A stretch of DNA of 31,372 nucleotides, taken from JAZNGX01 sp045576675. GTDB lineage: Bacteria > Bacillota > Clostridia > Monoglobales > Firm-18. The notes below the pieces were generated by a model. The model ran no database searches, was not told where the DNA came from, and was given only the letters and a program-made list of their open reading frames with translations. The stretch is taken from positions 1-31,372 of the forward strand of contig JAZNGX010000169.1 of the NCBI GenBank assembly GCA_045576675.1, given 5' to 3'. The number at the start of each line of letters is the position of its first letter. Within the stretch, counting starts at the first letter, position 1. Below, piece after piece: positions 1-8,143 of this stretch. The position numbers and the translations under genes were made by a program.

Positions 1-46
1 ACAGAAATCTGTGGTTTTGTGTTGGGTGATGGTTCTTATTATTCAC
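1..46 (-). CDS. possible 5' end of a divergent gene (partial)
   Basis: On the - strand an AGGAG (complement of 51-55) lies 4 bases before a GTG (44-46), which opens a frame of about 15 codons to the window edge without a stop. The encoded start is polar (MNNKNHHPTQ). The fragment is too short to identify and the spacing to the start is tight, so it may not be a gene. It would be divergent from the MFS gene at 215. Confidence 0.22.
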   Translation of the reverse strand, partial: MNNKNHHPTQNHRFL

Positions 47-58
47 TGTTCTCCTGAC

Positions 59-87
59 TTGACAAAATCTTGATATTTATATATTAC
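59..87 (+). promoter_or_regulatory. candidate promoter for the MFS/DUF1538/PII-like/ppa genes
   Basis: A consensus -35 TTGACA (59-64) is followed after 17 bases by TATTAC (82-87), which matches 4 of 6 positions of the -10 box. About 125 bases of AT-rich leader separate it from the MFS start, so another promoter closer to 215 is possible. Confidence 0.35.
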
Positions 88-214
88 GGCGTTTTTAATA
101 TCATTTTGCCTTGTGTTAATGTCATAAAAAATTAGAAATTATTAAAAGGTTAACAACCGGATTATACAATCTTATTTAAAGTAATTATAATACTTTCGAG
201 GAAGGGACAATCAT

Positions 215-1459
215 ATGAATCAGTATAAGCTTACAAAGAATGCCTGTTATCTTACTAGTATGACAATGGCAATATCGGCAAATTTATCCCCACTATTATT
301 TTTAACATTTAAAGATATGTATAATCTTTCTTATACGTTACTTGGTTTTTTAGTTGTAATCAATTTTTTTACGCAACTATTAATTGATTTGATTTTTACA
401 TTTTTTACTAAATATTTCAATATTCATAAAACTGTAAAAAACACACCGCTTATTGTGTTTATTGGACTGATTTTATATGCTGTTTTGCCAAAAATGTTTT
501 CAGATATGGCTTTTTTATGGATTGTTATGGGAACAGTAATATTTTCTGTTGCATCAGGATTGAGCGAGGTTTTAATCAGCCCTGTAATTGCTGCAATACC
601 GAGCGATAATCCAGAGAGAGAAATGAGCAAGCTGCATTCGATGTACGCATGGGGAGTAGTTATCGTTGTAATATTCAGCACAATTTTTTTAACTGTCTTT
701 GGTAATGAAAACTGGATGTACCTCGCAATGATATGGTCAATAGTGCCTTTTGTTGCATTTTTAATGTTTCTAAAAGCAAAGTTTCCTAAAATGGATAATT
801 TTAGTGGAAGTCAAAGTCAAACTAAAATATTTGATAGGGGAATTGTTCTTTGCACTTTATGTATTTTCTTTGGTGGTGCAGCAGAATGCACAATGTCTCA
901 GTGGGCGTCAGGATTTATAGAAAGTGCAATAGGTGTTCCTAAAGTATATGGAGACGTAATAGGAGTTGCTTTATTTGCCGCTTTGCTTGGAACAGGAAGA
1001 ATACTATATTCAAAATATGGCAAAAACATCATCAATTATTTATTGTTTGGTATGCTTGGTGCAAGCATATGCTATTTTATTGCAAGTTTGTCATTGAGTC
1101 CTGCAGTTGGAATTATAGCCTGTGCACTGACTGGAATTTTTACTGCTATGCTATGGCCAGGAACTTTGATATATGTTGAAGAAAAATTTGAAAATGTTGG
1201 TGTTGCAATTTATGCACTTATGGCTGCCGGTGGCGATATGGGAGCATCTGTTGCACCACAGCTACTTGGAATAGTATCTGATAAATTTAGCTTAACAGGT
1301 TTTGCTTTGGAAATTTCTCAAATGTTAAATATAAGCTTAGAACAAGTCAGTATGAGAGCAGGATTGTTTGTTGCAGGTCTTTTTCCTGTTGCAGGCGTAT
1401 TATGTATAATTTGTATGAAAAAACATTTTAATAAGCGTTATACAGTTAATTATAAATAA
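215..1459 (+). CDS. MFS-type transporter
   Basis: A 414-residue integral membrane protein with about a dozen hydrophobic segments and a loop near residues 195-210 between two halves, the usual size and organisation of a major facilitator superfamily permease. It probably moves a small solute by secondary transport at the cytoplasmic membrane. The sequence gives no clear substrate. Small residues in the membrane segments (for example GDMGASVAPQLLG near residue 340) are typical of MFS helices. ATG follows a GAGGAAGGGA ribosome site. It is the first gene of a co-directional group; the DUF1538 gene starts 24 bases downstream, so the two may be co-expressed. Family assignment is firm, function open. 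Confidence 0.85.
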   Translation: MNQYKLTKNACYLTSMTMAISANLSPLLFLTFKDMYNLSYTLLGFLVVINFFTQLLIDLIFTFFTKYFNIHKTVKNTPLIVFIGLILYAVLPKMFSDMAFLWIVMGTVIFSVASGLSEVLISPVIAAIPSDNPEREMSKLHSMYAWGVVIVVIFSTIFLTVFGNENWMYLAMIWSIVPFVAFLMFLKAKFPKMDNFSGSQSQTKIFDRGIVLCTLCIFFGGAAECTMSQWASGFIESAIGVPKVYGDVIGVALFAALLGTGRILYSKYGKNIINYLLFGMLGASICYFIASLSLSPAVGIIACALTGIFTAMLWPGTLIYVEEKFENVGVAIYALMAAGGDMGASVAPQLLGIVSDKFSLTGFALEISQMLNISLEQVSMRAGLFVAGLFPVAGVLCIICMKKHFNKRYTVNYK

Positions 1460-1483
1460 ATCTTAAATCAGGAGTTTTATGAA

Positions 1484-3013
1484 ATGACACGAATTTTTCC
1501 ATCAATTAAAGAGTCGCTTTCTTCAGTTTTGCCGATTGCGATTATAGTTCTTGTTTTGTCAGTCACCTGCGTATCATTGGATGCAGGTGTTCTTGTTCTT
1601 TTTATATTCGGAACAATTTTATTAATATTAGGTATGAGTTTTTTCACAGTTGGTTCTGGAATATCTATGGAGCCTTTGGGCGATGGTATTGGTAAAACAC
1701 TTAATAAAAACAACAAAATAATAATTCCACTGATTATATGCTTTATTCTGGGATTTTTAATTACTGTATCAGAGCCTGATTTGCAAGTACTTGCCGAACA
1801 GGTTCCAACAATACCAAATGCACTTCTAATTAACTGTGTTGGAATAGGTGTAGGTGTGTTTTTATGCATTACTCTTATAAGAAGCAAAAGAGAAATCCCT
1901 TTGCGAACTTTACTTTTAATTTTTTATGCATTGATTATAGGTCTATCGTTTTTTGCACCTGATGAATTTGTGCCGACTGCATTCGATTCAGGCGGCGTTA
2001 CAACCGGCCCTATAACTGTACCGTTCATAATGGCATTAGGTGCTGGTCTTGCATCTGCTAAAAAGAGCAAACACGCCGGCGAAAACAGCTTTGGTCTTGT
2101 TGCACTATGCAGTATCGGCCCGATTTTATCGGTACTTTTACTAAGCATTTTTTACAAACCGCAACCTGCTGCAGCTGTTTATGAAATTTCTGCTGTATTA
2201 ACTACCATAGATGCATTCAAGCAATTTACATATGCTTTACCTTTATATGCTAAAGAGGTTGCAGTAGCCTTTGTACCGATTGTATTATTATTTGCAGTTT
2301 TTCAATTAATCACAAAAAGGTTTCATATACACAATATAATCAAAATGTCAGTTGGTTTTATATATACTTATCTTGGACTTGTGATGTTTTTAACTGGTGC
2401 AAATGTAGGTTTTATGCCTGCCGGAAGGCTGATTGGAGCAAAAATTGCAGACAGCTCAATAAGTTATATGCTCATTCCGATAGGTATGGTTATGGGGTAT
2501 TTTGTTGTTTCTGCCGAGCCTGCTGTTCATTCACTAAAAAGGCAGGTCAGTGAAATAACCAATGGTGCGATACCACAAAAATCTGTAGCAATAGCCTTAT
2601 CTGTCGGTGTTTCAGTTTCAGTTGGTATATCTATGTTAAGGGTTCTTTCTGGGATTTCAATAATGCCTTTTCTTATTTTGGGTTATGCAGTTTCGCTTGT
2701 TATCAGCTTTTATGTACCACATATTTATACTGGTATTGCATTTGACTCCGGTGGTGTTGCAAGCGGACCTATGACGTCTACTTTTATGCTGCCATTTGCA
2801 ATGGGAGCCTGCGAATCAATAGGTGGCAACGTGATGACCGATGCATTTGGAATTGTTGCAATGATTGCTATGACTCCGCTTATAACAATTCAGATTCTTG
2901 GTTTGAACGAAAGAAGAAGACGTGCAGTAATGCTTAAAAAGCTTAATACTGAAATAAGTATGATAGAGGACGATATTATTTTCTTTGATGAGGAGGAAAA
3001 TGATTATGAGTAA
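1484..3013 (+). CDS. DUF1538 domain membrane protein, two internal repeats
   Basis: A 509-residue polytopic membrane protein made of two homologous halves. Each half carries the same signature: AFDSGGVTTGPIT in the first and AFDSGGVASGPMT in the second, both in a membrane context with Gly and Pro breaks. Earlier glycine-rich helices are also paired (near residues 50-70 and 295-315). This inverted or tandem duplication is typical of transporters, and DUF1538 proteins are predicted permeases without an established substrate. The C-terminal tail (about residues 470-509) is charged and cytosolic, rich in Arg/Lys then Glu/Asp. Its last codons overlap the following PII-like gene by 8 bases, strongly suggesting that the soluble protein regulates this one. 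ATG follows AGGAG at a 9-base spacing. Confidence 0.88.
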   Translation: MTRIFPSIKESLSSVLPIAIIVLVLSVTCVSLDAGVLVLFIFGTILLILGMSFFTVGSGISMEPLGDGIGKTLNKNNKIIIPLIICFILGFLITVSEPDLQVLAEQVPTIPNALLINCVGIGVGVFLCITLIRSKREIPLRTLLLIFYALIIGLSFFAPDEFVPTAFDSGGVTTGPITVPFIMALGAGLASAKKSKHAGENSFGLVALCSIGPILSVLLLSIFYKPQPAAAVYEISAVLTTIDAFKQFTYALPLYAKEVAVAFVPIVLLFAVFQLITKRFHIHNIIKMSVGFIYTYLGLVMFLTGANVGFMPAGRLIGAKIADSSISYMLIPIGMVMGYFVVSAEPAVHSLKRQVSEITNGAIPQKSVAIALSVGVSVSVGISMLRVLSGISIMPFLILGYAVSLVISFYVPHIYTGIAFDSGGVASGPMTSTFMLPFAMGACESIGGNVMTDAFGIVAMIAMTPLITIQILGLNERRRRAVMLKKLNTEISMIEDDIIFFDEEENDYE

Positions 3014-3674
3014 ACGCCCAATGATTCTTTTATCAATTGTAGAACGTGACAAAGGGAAGAAGCTTATCAAAGAATTAGAAGAGCTTAATGTTAAGGTTAA
3101 TTTTCAAACTGTTGGTTTTGGCACTGCACCAACAGAAATGATGGATATATTCGGCATAGGCACTAATGATAAAGATATAATAATCAGCCTTGGTACCGAA
3201 AGTGTTGTTAAAGACATTATGGCAAATTTTGGCACAAAATTTGAGAGTCATTCAAAATACGGTGGACTTATGATAGTTCTAAAGGTAACAGCAGCTAATC
3301 GCATTCTTACTGAAGTTCTAAGTTTTAATAATGATAAAAATCTTGAAAAAGGAAATGATATTATGAAAAACGCATATCACAACAACTTAATAATTATTTC
3401 TGTTAATGAGGGTTATTCAGAAGATGTTATGCAGGTTGCAAGAAAAGCAGGTGCAACAGGTGGCACGGTTATAAAAGGAAGACTTGCAGAAATAGAGCAA
3501 TTTGCTGAAATTGGCAAAGCTGACCTTAATGGAGAGCGTGAAATACTTTGTATTTTAGCACCGCTTAAAACAAGCAAGCAAATAATGAATGATGTAAACA
3601 GTGAATTTGGATTAAACTCTGAAGCAAATGGTATATTATTTGCAATTCCGACTGAAAAAGCTTATAAAATTTAA
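3006..3674 (+). CDS. tandem PII-like signalling protein, partner of DUF1538 protein
   Basis: About 222 residues that read as two consecutive PII/GlnK-like units (roughly 1-110 and 121-222). The second is clearer: a strand (NLIIISVNEGYSEDVM), helix, a GATGGTVIKGR turn leading into a T-loop-like segment, then a strand (EREILCILAPLKTS) and helix. No Tyr is evident at the usual uridylylation place. PII proteins are trimeric sensors of adenine nucleotides and 2-oxoglutarate that bind transporters or enzymes. I chose ATG at 3006, 9 bases after AGGAGG (2991-2996), rather than upstream TTG/ATG codons that lie over the ribosome site. It overlaps the DUF1538 stop, implying translational coupling. The PII label is good; target and ligand are inferred from context. 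Confidence 0.75.
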   Translation: MSKRPMILLSIVERDKGKKLIKELEELNVKVNFQTVGFGTAPTEMMDIFGIGTNDKDIIISLGTESVVKDIMANFGTKFESHSKYGGLMIVLKVTAANRILTEVLSFNNDKNLEKGNDIMKNAYHNNLIIISVNEGYSEDVMQVARKAGATGGTVIKGRLAEIEQFAEIGKADLNGEREILCILAPLKTSKQIMNDVNSEFGLNSEANGILFAIPTEKAYKI

Positions 3675-3709
3675 TTTATTATTAATCAAACGATTAGGAG
3701 GCCTAAAAA

Positions 3710-4234
3710 ATGAACATTTGGCATGATATTTCAGAAGAAAGGGTAAGACCTGAGGATTTTATGGCAGTAATTGAGATTTCAAAAAACAGTAAATCCAAGT
3801 ATGAGCTTGACAAAGAAACTGGTTTTTTAAGATTAGACAGAGTTTTGCATACATCAACACATTATCCTGCAAACTACGGTTTTATTCCACGCACTTATGC
3901 TGACGATGATGACCCTCTTGATGTGCTTGTTTTGTGTACAGAAACAATAATGCCGTTGTCGCTTGTTAAATGCAAGCCAATAGGTGTTATTACAATGGTT
4001 GATAATAATTCTTCAGATGAAAAAATTATAGCTGTCGCTTCAAATGATCCTACATATAACAGCTATACTGATATATCGCAATTACCACAGCATATTTTTG
4101 ATGAAATGGCACATTTCTTTACTGTTTACAAAGCATTGGAGCATACCAACACTGCTGTGGACAAAATATATGGTCGTCAAACTGCAATTGATGTTATAGA
4201 AAAATCAATTAAAAGTTATAAAGAAAAGTTTTAA
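3710..4234 (+). CDS. ppa: inorganic pyrophosphatase, family I
   Basis: A 174-residue cytosolic enzyme that hydrolyses pyrophosphate to two phosphates, pulling forward biosynthetic reactions. The family I hallmark is present: YELDKETGFLRLDRVL, then HYPANYGFIPRTY, then the metal-binding acidic run DDDDPLDVLVL (about residues 65-75). Length matches bacterial soluble PPases. A strong AGGAGG precedes the ATG. It sits 35 bases after the PII-like gene and is followed by a terminator hairpin, so it closes this gene group. The short gap contains no obvious promoter, so co-transcription with upstream genes is likely. Confidence 0.95.
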   Translation: MNIWHDISEERVRPEDFMAVIEISKNSKSKYELDKETGFLRLDRVLHTSTHYPANYGFIPRTYADDDDPLDVLVLCTETIMPLSLVKCKPIGVITMVDNNSSDEKIIAVASNDPTYNSYTDISQLPQHIFDEMAHFFTVYKALEHTNTAVDKIYGRQTAIDVIEKSIKSYKEKF

Positions 4235-4240
4235 ATCAAA

Positions 4241-4270
4241 AGCTGTAGCAATTATGTTACAGCTTTATTT
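4241..4270 (+). terminator. rho-independent terminator after ppa
   Basis: A 7-bp stem, AGCTGTA (4241-4247) pairing with TACAGCT (4258-4264), is followed by TTTATTT. It lies 6 bases after the ppa stop and faces the tRNA terminator of the opposite strand. Confidence 0.7.
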
Positions 4271-4274
4271 GTAC

Positions 4275-4305
4275 AAAAAAACACATCGCAAAAATACGAT
4301 GTGTT
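4275..4305 (-). terminator. rho-independent terminator of the tRNA-Gly gene
   Basis: On the - strand, directly after the tRNA, ACACATCG (complement of 4297-4304) pairs with CGATGTGT (complement of 4281-4288) and is followed by a run of six T (complement of 4275-4280). This is a textbook intrinsic terminator. Confidence 0.8.
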
Positions 4306-4309
4306 AAAA

Positions 4310-4384
4310 TGGAGCGGAAGACGAGATTCGAACTCGCGACGTTCACCTTGGCAAGGTGACGCTCTACCACTGAGCCACTCCCGC
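4310..4384 (-). tRNA. tRNA-Gly (GCC), CCA encoded
   Basis: The complement reads as a full cloverleaf. Acceptor GCGGGAG pairs with CTTCCGC (one G-T). The D arm is GCTC-AGTGGTA-GAGC. The anticodon arm is TCACC-TTGCCAA-GGTGA with anticodon GCC. The T arm is GCGAG-TTCGAAT-CTCGT. A discriminator T is followed by an encoded CCA (complement of 4310-4312). It decodes GGC and GGT glycine codons. It lies alone on the - strand between two + strand operons, with its own promoter and terminator. Confidence 0.97.
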
Positions 4385-4394
4385 AACAAATAAT

Positions 4395-4423
4395 ATTATA
4401 AACTATAAAATATTTTTTGTCAA
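4395..4423 (-). promoter_or_regulatory. promoter of tRNA-Gly
   Basis: On the - strand a perfect TTGACA (complement of 4418-4423), a 17-base spacer and a perfect TATAAT (complement of 4395-4400) lie about 10 bases before the first tRNA base. The full consensus match suits a highly expressed stable RNA. Confidence 0.85.
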
Positions 4424-4426
4424 GAC

Positions 4427-4455
4427 TTGCAGTAAAAAAATTTTTATGATATAAT
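4427..4455 (+). promoter_or_regulatory. promoter of the typA operon
   Basis: TTGCAG (4427-4432), a 17-base spacer and a perfect TATAAT (4450-4455) lie about 48 bases before the typA start. Its -35 box is only 3 bases from the -35 box of the divergent tRNA promoter. Confidence 0.75.
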
Positions 4456-4503
4456 AAGATGTTAAAATTATTGATGAAAATTTTTATATAAATCGGAGGA
4501 ATT

Positions 4504-6321
4504 ATGAGTAAGATAGAGAATTTGCGAAATGTTGCAATTATCGCTCATGTTGACCATGGTAAAACAACACTTGTTGATGCGCTTTTAAAGCAAAGCGGTG
4601 TATTCAGAGACAATGAACAAGTTGACGTTTGCGTTATGGATAGCGGTGACATTGAGCGCGAAAGAGGAATAACTATTTTATCAAAAAACACTGCTGTACA
4701 ATACAACGGAATCAAGATAAACATAGTTGATACACCCGGACATGCTGATTTTGGCGGTGAGGTTGAACGTGTTCTTGATATGGTTGACGGTGTTTTATTG
4801 CTAGTTGATGCCTTTGAGGGTTGTATGCCACAGACTCGTTTTGTACTGAAAAAAGCTCTTGAACGCAACCTTGTTCCTATTATTGTTGTAAATAAGCTTG
4901 ACAGACCTAATGCAAGACCATACGAGGTAATAGACGAAGTTTTAGAGCTGTTTATGGATCTTGATGCAACTGACGAACAGCTTGATTCACCGGTTATTTA
5001 TGCATCAGGCAGAGATGGATATTCAACAATTAATCCCGAACAGAAAACTGAAAGTATGCAAAGTATGTTTGATATGATTGTTAAATCAGTTCCTGCACCT
5101 GAAGGCGATGTTGACGGAACACTGCAAATGCTTGTATCAAATATTGATTATGATGAATACATCGGTAGAATAGCAATCGGCAGAATCAGCCGTGGTACTA
5201 TGAAGGTTGGTGAAAATGTTGCGATATGCAAAAAAGATGGCACAACCAAGAATGTACGTATTACGAAAATATATCAGTACGAAGGCTTGCGTAAGGTAGA
5301 ATGTGAAAAAGCATCAGTAGGTGATATTGTAGCAGTTGCAGGTCTTACAGATGCTGAAATAGGCGAAACTGTATGTGATACTTCAAATATCGACCCATTG
5401 CCCTTTACCGAAGTTGATGAGCCGACTCTTTCAATTACTTTCAGTGTTAATAACAGCCCATTTGCAGGTAAAGAAGGCGACTTTGTAACTTCACGTCATC
5501 TACGTGACAGACTTATGAAGGAGCTTGAAACCAACATCAGTTTACGTGTTGAAGAAACAGACTCTCCTGACAGCTTTGTTGTATCTGGCAGAGGTGAATT
5601 GCATATATCAATTCTGATTGAAACAATGCGTCGCGAAGGATACGAATTCCAGATATCACGTCCTGTAGTAATCAACAAGGAAATCGACGGTGTAATGTGT
5701 GAACCTATTGAAAATCTTATGGTTGACGTTCCTGATGAATACACAGGCACTGTTATGGAAAAGCTTGGTTCAAGAAAAGCTGAGCTTACAAATATGCGTC
5801 CTGTAAATCAGGGGTATACACGACTGGAATTCAAGATACCGTCACGTGGTCTTATTGGCTACAGAAGTGAGCTTTTAACTGACACAAAGGGTAACGGTAT
5901 TATGAATCATTACCTTGACGGGTACGAACCTTATAAGGGCGATATTCAGATGCGTGAACGTGGTTCTCTTGTTGCTTGGGAAACAGGCGAATCAATCACT
6001 TACGGATTGTTTAATGCTCAGGACAGAGGAAGATTGTTTATCGGAGCAGGTGTTAAGGTTTACGAGGGGATGGTTGTTGGTGAAAACTCGCGAAATGAAG
6101 ATATTACAATCAACGTATGCAAGAAAAAACAGCTAACCAACACCCGTGCATCAGGCTCTGATGAGGCGTTAAGACTTACTCCGCCCACAATAATGAGTCT
6201 TGAAAACTGTATGGAATTTATTGGTGATGACGAGCTTGTTGAAATTACACCATCAAGCCTGCGTATAAGAAAACGCATTTTAAATACTGAGCTTCGTGCA
6301 AAGGCTAGAAGTAAAAAATAA
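4504..6321 (+). CDS. typA: translational GTPase TypA/BipA
   Basis: A 605-residue ribosome-binding GTPase of the EF-G family, linked to stress adaptation and 50S subunit assembly. GTP-binding motifs are intact: P-loop AHVDHGKTT (residues 14-22), the switch region with RERGITI, DTPGHADFGGEVERV, and NKLDRPNARP. The middle and C-terminal thirds carry the TypA-specific segments, including a conserved ARP-like RGELHISILIETMRREGYE and the C-terminal RIRKRILNTELRAKA. Length matches the family. ATG follows CGGAGGA. It is the first gene after the 4427-4455 promoter and is followed at 12 bases by miaB, so it appears to lead a long operon. Confidence 0.97.
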   Translation: MSKIENLRNVAIIAHVDHGKTTLVDALLKQSGVFRDNEQVDVCVMDSGDIERERGITILSKNTAVQYNGIKINIVDTPGHADFGGEVERVLDMVDGVLLLVDAFEGCMPQTRFVLKKALERNLVPIIVVNKLDRPNARPYEVIDEVLELFMDLDATDEQLDSPVIYASGRDGYSTINPEQKTESMQSMFDMIVKSVPAPEGDVDGTLQMLVSNIDYDEYIGRIAIGRISRGTMKVGENVAICKKDGTTKNVRITKIYQYEGLRKVECEKASVGDIVAVAGLTDAEIGETVCDTSNIDPLPFTEVDEPTLSITFSVNNSPFAGKEGDFVTSRHLRDRLMKELETNISLRVEETDSPDSFVVSGRGELHISILIETMRREGYEFQISRPVVINKEIDGVMCEPIENLMVDVPDEYTGTVMEKLGSRKAELTNMRPVNQGYTRLEFKIPSRGLIGYRSELLTDTKGNGIMNHYLDGYEPYKGDIQMRERGSLVAWETGESITYGLFNAQDRGRLFIGAGVKVYEGMVVGENSRNEDITINVCKKKQLTNTRASGSDEALRLTPPTIMSLENCMEFIGDDELVEITPSSLRIRKRILNTELRAKARSKK

Positions 6322-6333
6322 GGAATTTATACT

Positions 6334-7731
6334 ATGGTTAAACAGATTTCAAAAGAAGAGGTAGCACAACAAAAACTAATATGCGAAAATATAAATAAAC
6401 TGATTTCAGGAAGAGGTAAGAAAGCTTGCGTTTCAACCCTTGGTTGTGTCCAGAATGAAAACGATTCTGAGATTTTACGCGGTATGCTTAAAGATATGGG
6501 TTATGAAATGTGTGACGATGTCAAAACGGCAGATGTTGCAATTTTTAATACCTGTGCAGTACGCGAAAATGCTGAACTTAAGGTTTTTGGTTATATTGGT
6601 GCATTAAAGCACATAAAAGAAGAACGACCTGATATGATTGTTGGTATATGTGGCTGTATGATTCAGCAACAGCATATAGTTGATAAAATCAAAAAAACGT
6701 ATGACCACGTTGATATGGTTTTTGGTACACATTCTCTTTACCGATTCCCTGAAATCTTTGAAAAAGCATTAAAAAGCCGCATTTTCGACATTGACGACGC
6801 TGATGGGTACGTTGTAGAAGAGCTTCCACATTTACGCAGCAGTAAGGTTACTGCAACAGTATCAGTTATGTATGGCTGCAACAACTTTTGCTCATACTGC
6901 ATAGTACCATATGTACGCGGCAGAGAACGTAGCAGAAAACACACAGATATTTTAAACGAAATAGTGTCTCTTGCTCAAAATGGTTGTAAAGAGGTTACAC
7001 TTGTTGGTCAGAATGTAAATTCATATGGTAAGGATTGCGATGAAATCGACTTTGCCGATTTACTTAAGCTTGTTGCAAAGGTTGATGGGATTGAACGCAT
7101 TAGATTTGTGTCCGCACATCCTAAGGATATGTCAGACAAGCTTATTGAAACTGTTGCGACTGAACCAAAAATCTGTAATCAGCTTCACGTTCCTTTCCAG
7201 TGTGGCAGCACGAAGGTTCTTGCTGATATGAACAGAAAATATACTAAAGAGCAATATCTTTCGCTTATTGCTAAAATAAAATCAAAAATTCCTGATGTTG
7301 CGTTAACAGCAGATATAATTGTCGGATTTCCAACCGAAACGAACGAGGATTTTGAAGATACTATGGATGTTGTTGAAAAAGTTCGTTATGATATGCTTTA
7401 TACCTTTATTTATTCAAAGAGAAAAGGTACTCCGGCTGCTGAAATGGAATTTGTTAACACACCCGAGAATATTAAAAATAATTTTGACAGACTAATTAGC
7501 ACACAGGCAAAGATAGTAAACGAAATTAATCAAACGCTTAAAGGTAAGATTGTTAAAATACTTGTTGAAGGTTGCAGTAAAACAAATGATAATATGCTTA
7601 CAGGGAGAACCGAAAGCGGAAAAATAGTTAACTTTCCGGGCGATAATAGTAATATTGGTAAAATGGTAAATGTTAAAATAACCAGCGTTGCAACATGGTC
7701 AATGCTGGGTGAAATTATAAAGGAGAATTAA
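6334..7731 (+). CDS. miaB: tRNA methylthiotransferase MiaB
   Basis: A 465-residue radical SAM enzyme that adds a methylthio group to i6A at tRNA position 37, giving ms2i6A. The N-terminal methylthiotransferase domain holds the three cluster Cys at about 38 (STLGCVQN), 74 (FNTCAVRENA) and 108 (GICGCMIQQ). The radical SAM CxxxCxxC is at 182, 186 and 189 (YGCNNFCSYCIVPYVRGRE). A TRAM domain occupies the last ~65 residues. Family length is normal. The upstream partner reaction (MiaA, isopentenylation of the same base) is encoded in the same operon at 12539. The next gene, a YlbF-family protein, starts 1 base after the stop, as ymcA follows miaB in Bacillus subtilis. Confidence 0.96.
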   Translation: MVKQISKEEVAQQKLICENINKLISGRGKKACVSTLGCVQNENDSEILRGMLKDMGYEMCDDVKTADVAIFNTCAVRENAELKVFGYIGALKHIKEERPDMIVGICGCMIQQQHIVDKIKKTYDHVDMVFGTHSLYRFPEIFEKALKSRIFDIDDADGYVVEELPHLRSSKVTATVSVMYGCNNFCSYCIVPYVRGRERSRKHTDILNEIVSLAQNGCKEVTLVGQNVNSYGKDCDEIDFADLLKLVAKVDGIERIRFVSAHPKDMSDKLIETVATEPKICNQLHVPFQCGSTKVLADMNRKYTKEQYLSLIAKIKSKIPDVALTADIIVGFPTETNEDFEDTMDVVEKVRYDMLYTFIYSKRKGTPAAEMEFVNTPENIKNNFDRLISTQAKIVNEINQTLKGKIVKILVEGCSKTNDNMLTGRTESGKIVNFPGDNSNIGKMVNVKITSVATWSMLGEIIKEN

Positions 7732-7732
7732 A

Positions 7733-8116
7733 ATGACAGTAGTAGAAAAAGCAAATGAATTAGGTTTAATGTTAAAAGAAAGTCAGGAATTTGTAAGACT
7801 TCAGAAGGCACAGGAAGAACAGCATGCTGATATGGATGCACAGCTCCTTTTGATGAATTATAACAGAAAACGTGATGAGCTTGTTAAAAGAGCACAGAAA
7901 GAAAATATCACAAAGGACGAAATGCAGGAAATAAGAAATGAGATGGAAGCTGAATATACAAAGCTTACAAAAAATGCTAAAATTGTTGAATTTATTGACG
8001 CTATGCAGCAGTTTAATGAGATGATGGAGCAGGTTAACAGTATTGTTACATCATATGTTTATCCTAAAGAAGAAGGTTGCAGTGGTAGCTGCAGCACCTG
8101 CGGTGGTTGTCACTAA
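7733..8116 (+). CDS. YlbF/YmcA-family protein with C-terminal Cys cluster
   Basis: A 127-residue, almost wholly helical soluble protein of the YlbF/YmcA (RicF/RicA, formerly DUF964) type. In Bacillus these form a complex with YaaT that influences RNase Y-dependent mRNA processing and binds iron-sulfur clusters. Here a long helical region (about 1-110) is followed by a short tail, CSGSCSTCGGCH, with Cys at 116, 120, 123 and 126 and a terminal His. The tail is a plausible metal or Fe-S ligand set. The gene sits between miaB and mutS; the position after miaB matches ymcA of B. subtilis, supporting a RicA-like identity, but I cannot separate YlbF from YmcA by eye. Confidence 0.8.
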   Translation: MTVVEKANELGLMLKESQEFVRLQKAQEEQHADMDAQLLLMNYNRKRDELVKRAQKENITKDEMQEIRNEMEAEYTKLTKNAKIVEFIDAMQQFNEMMEQVNSIVTSYVYPKEEGCSGSCSTCGGCH

Positions 8117-8143
8117 TTTTTGAAGTAAAAGAGGTTTATAATA

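Noticed and set aside
424..681. Long open frame on the - strand inside the MFS gene, with similar antisense frames inside most genes
   Set aside because: They lie wholly within clearly identified + strand genes, lack ribosome sites and family motifs, and reflect the codon use of the genes they overlap.
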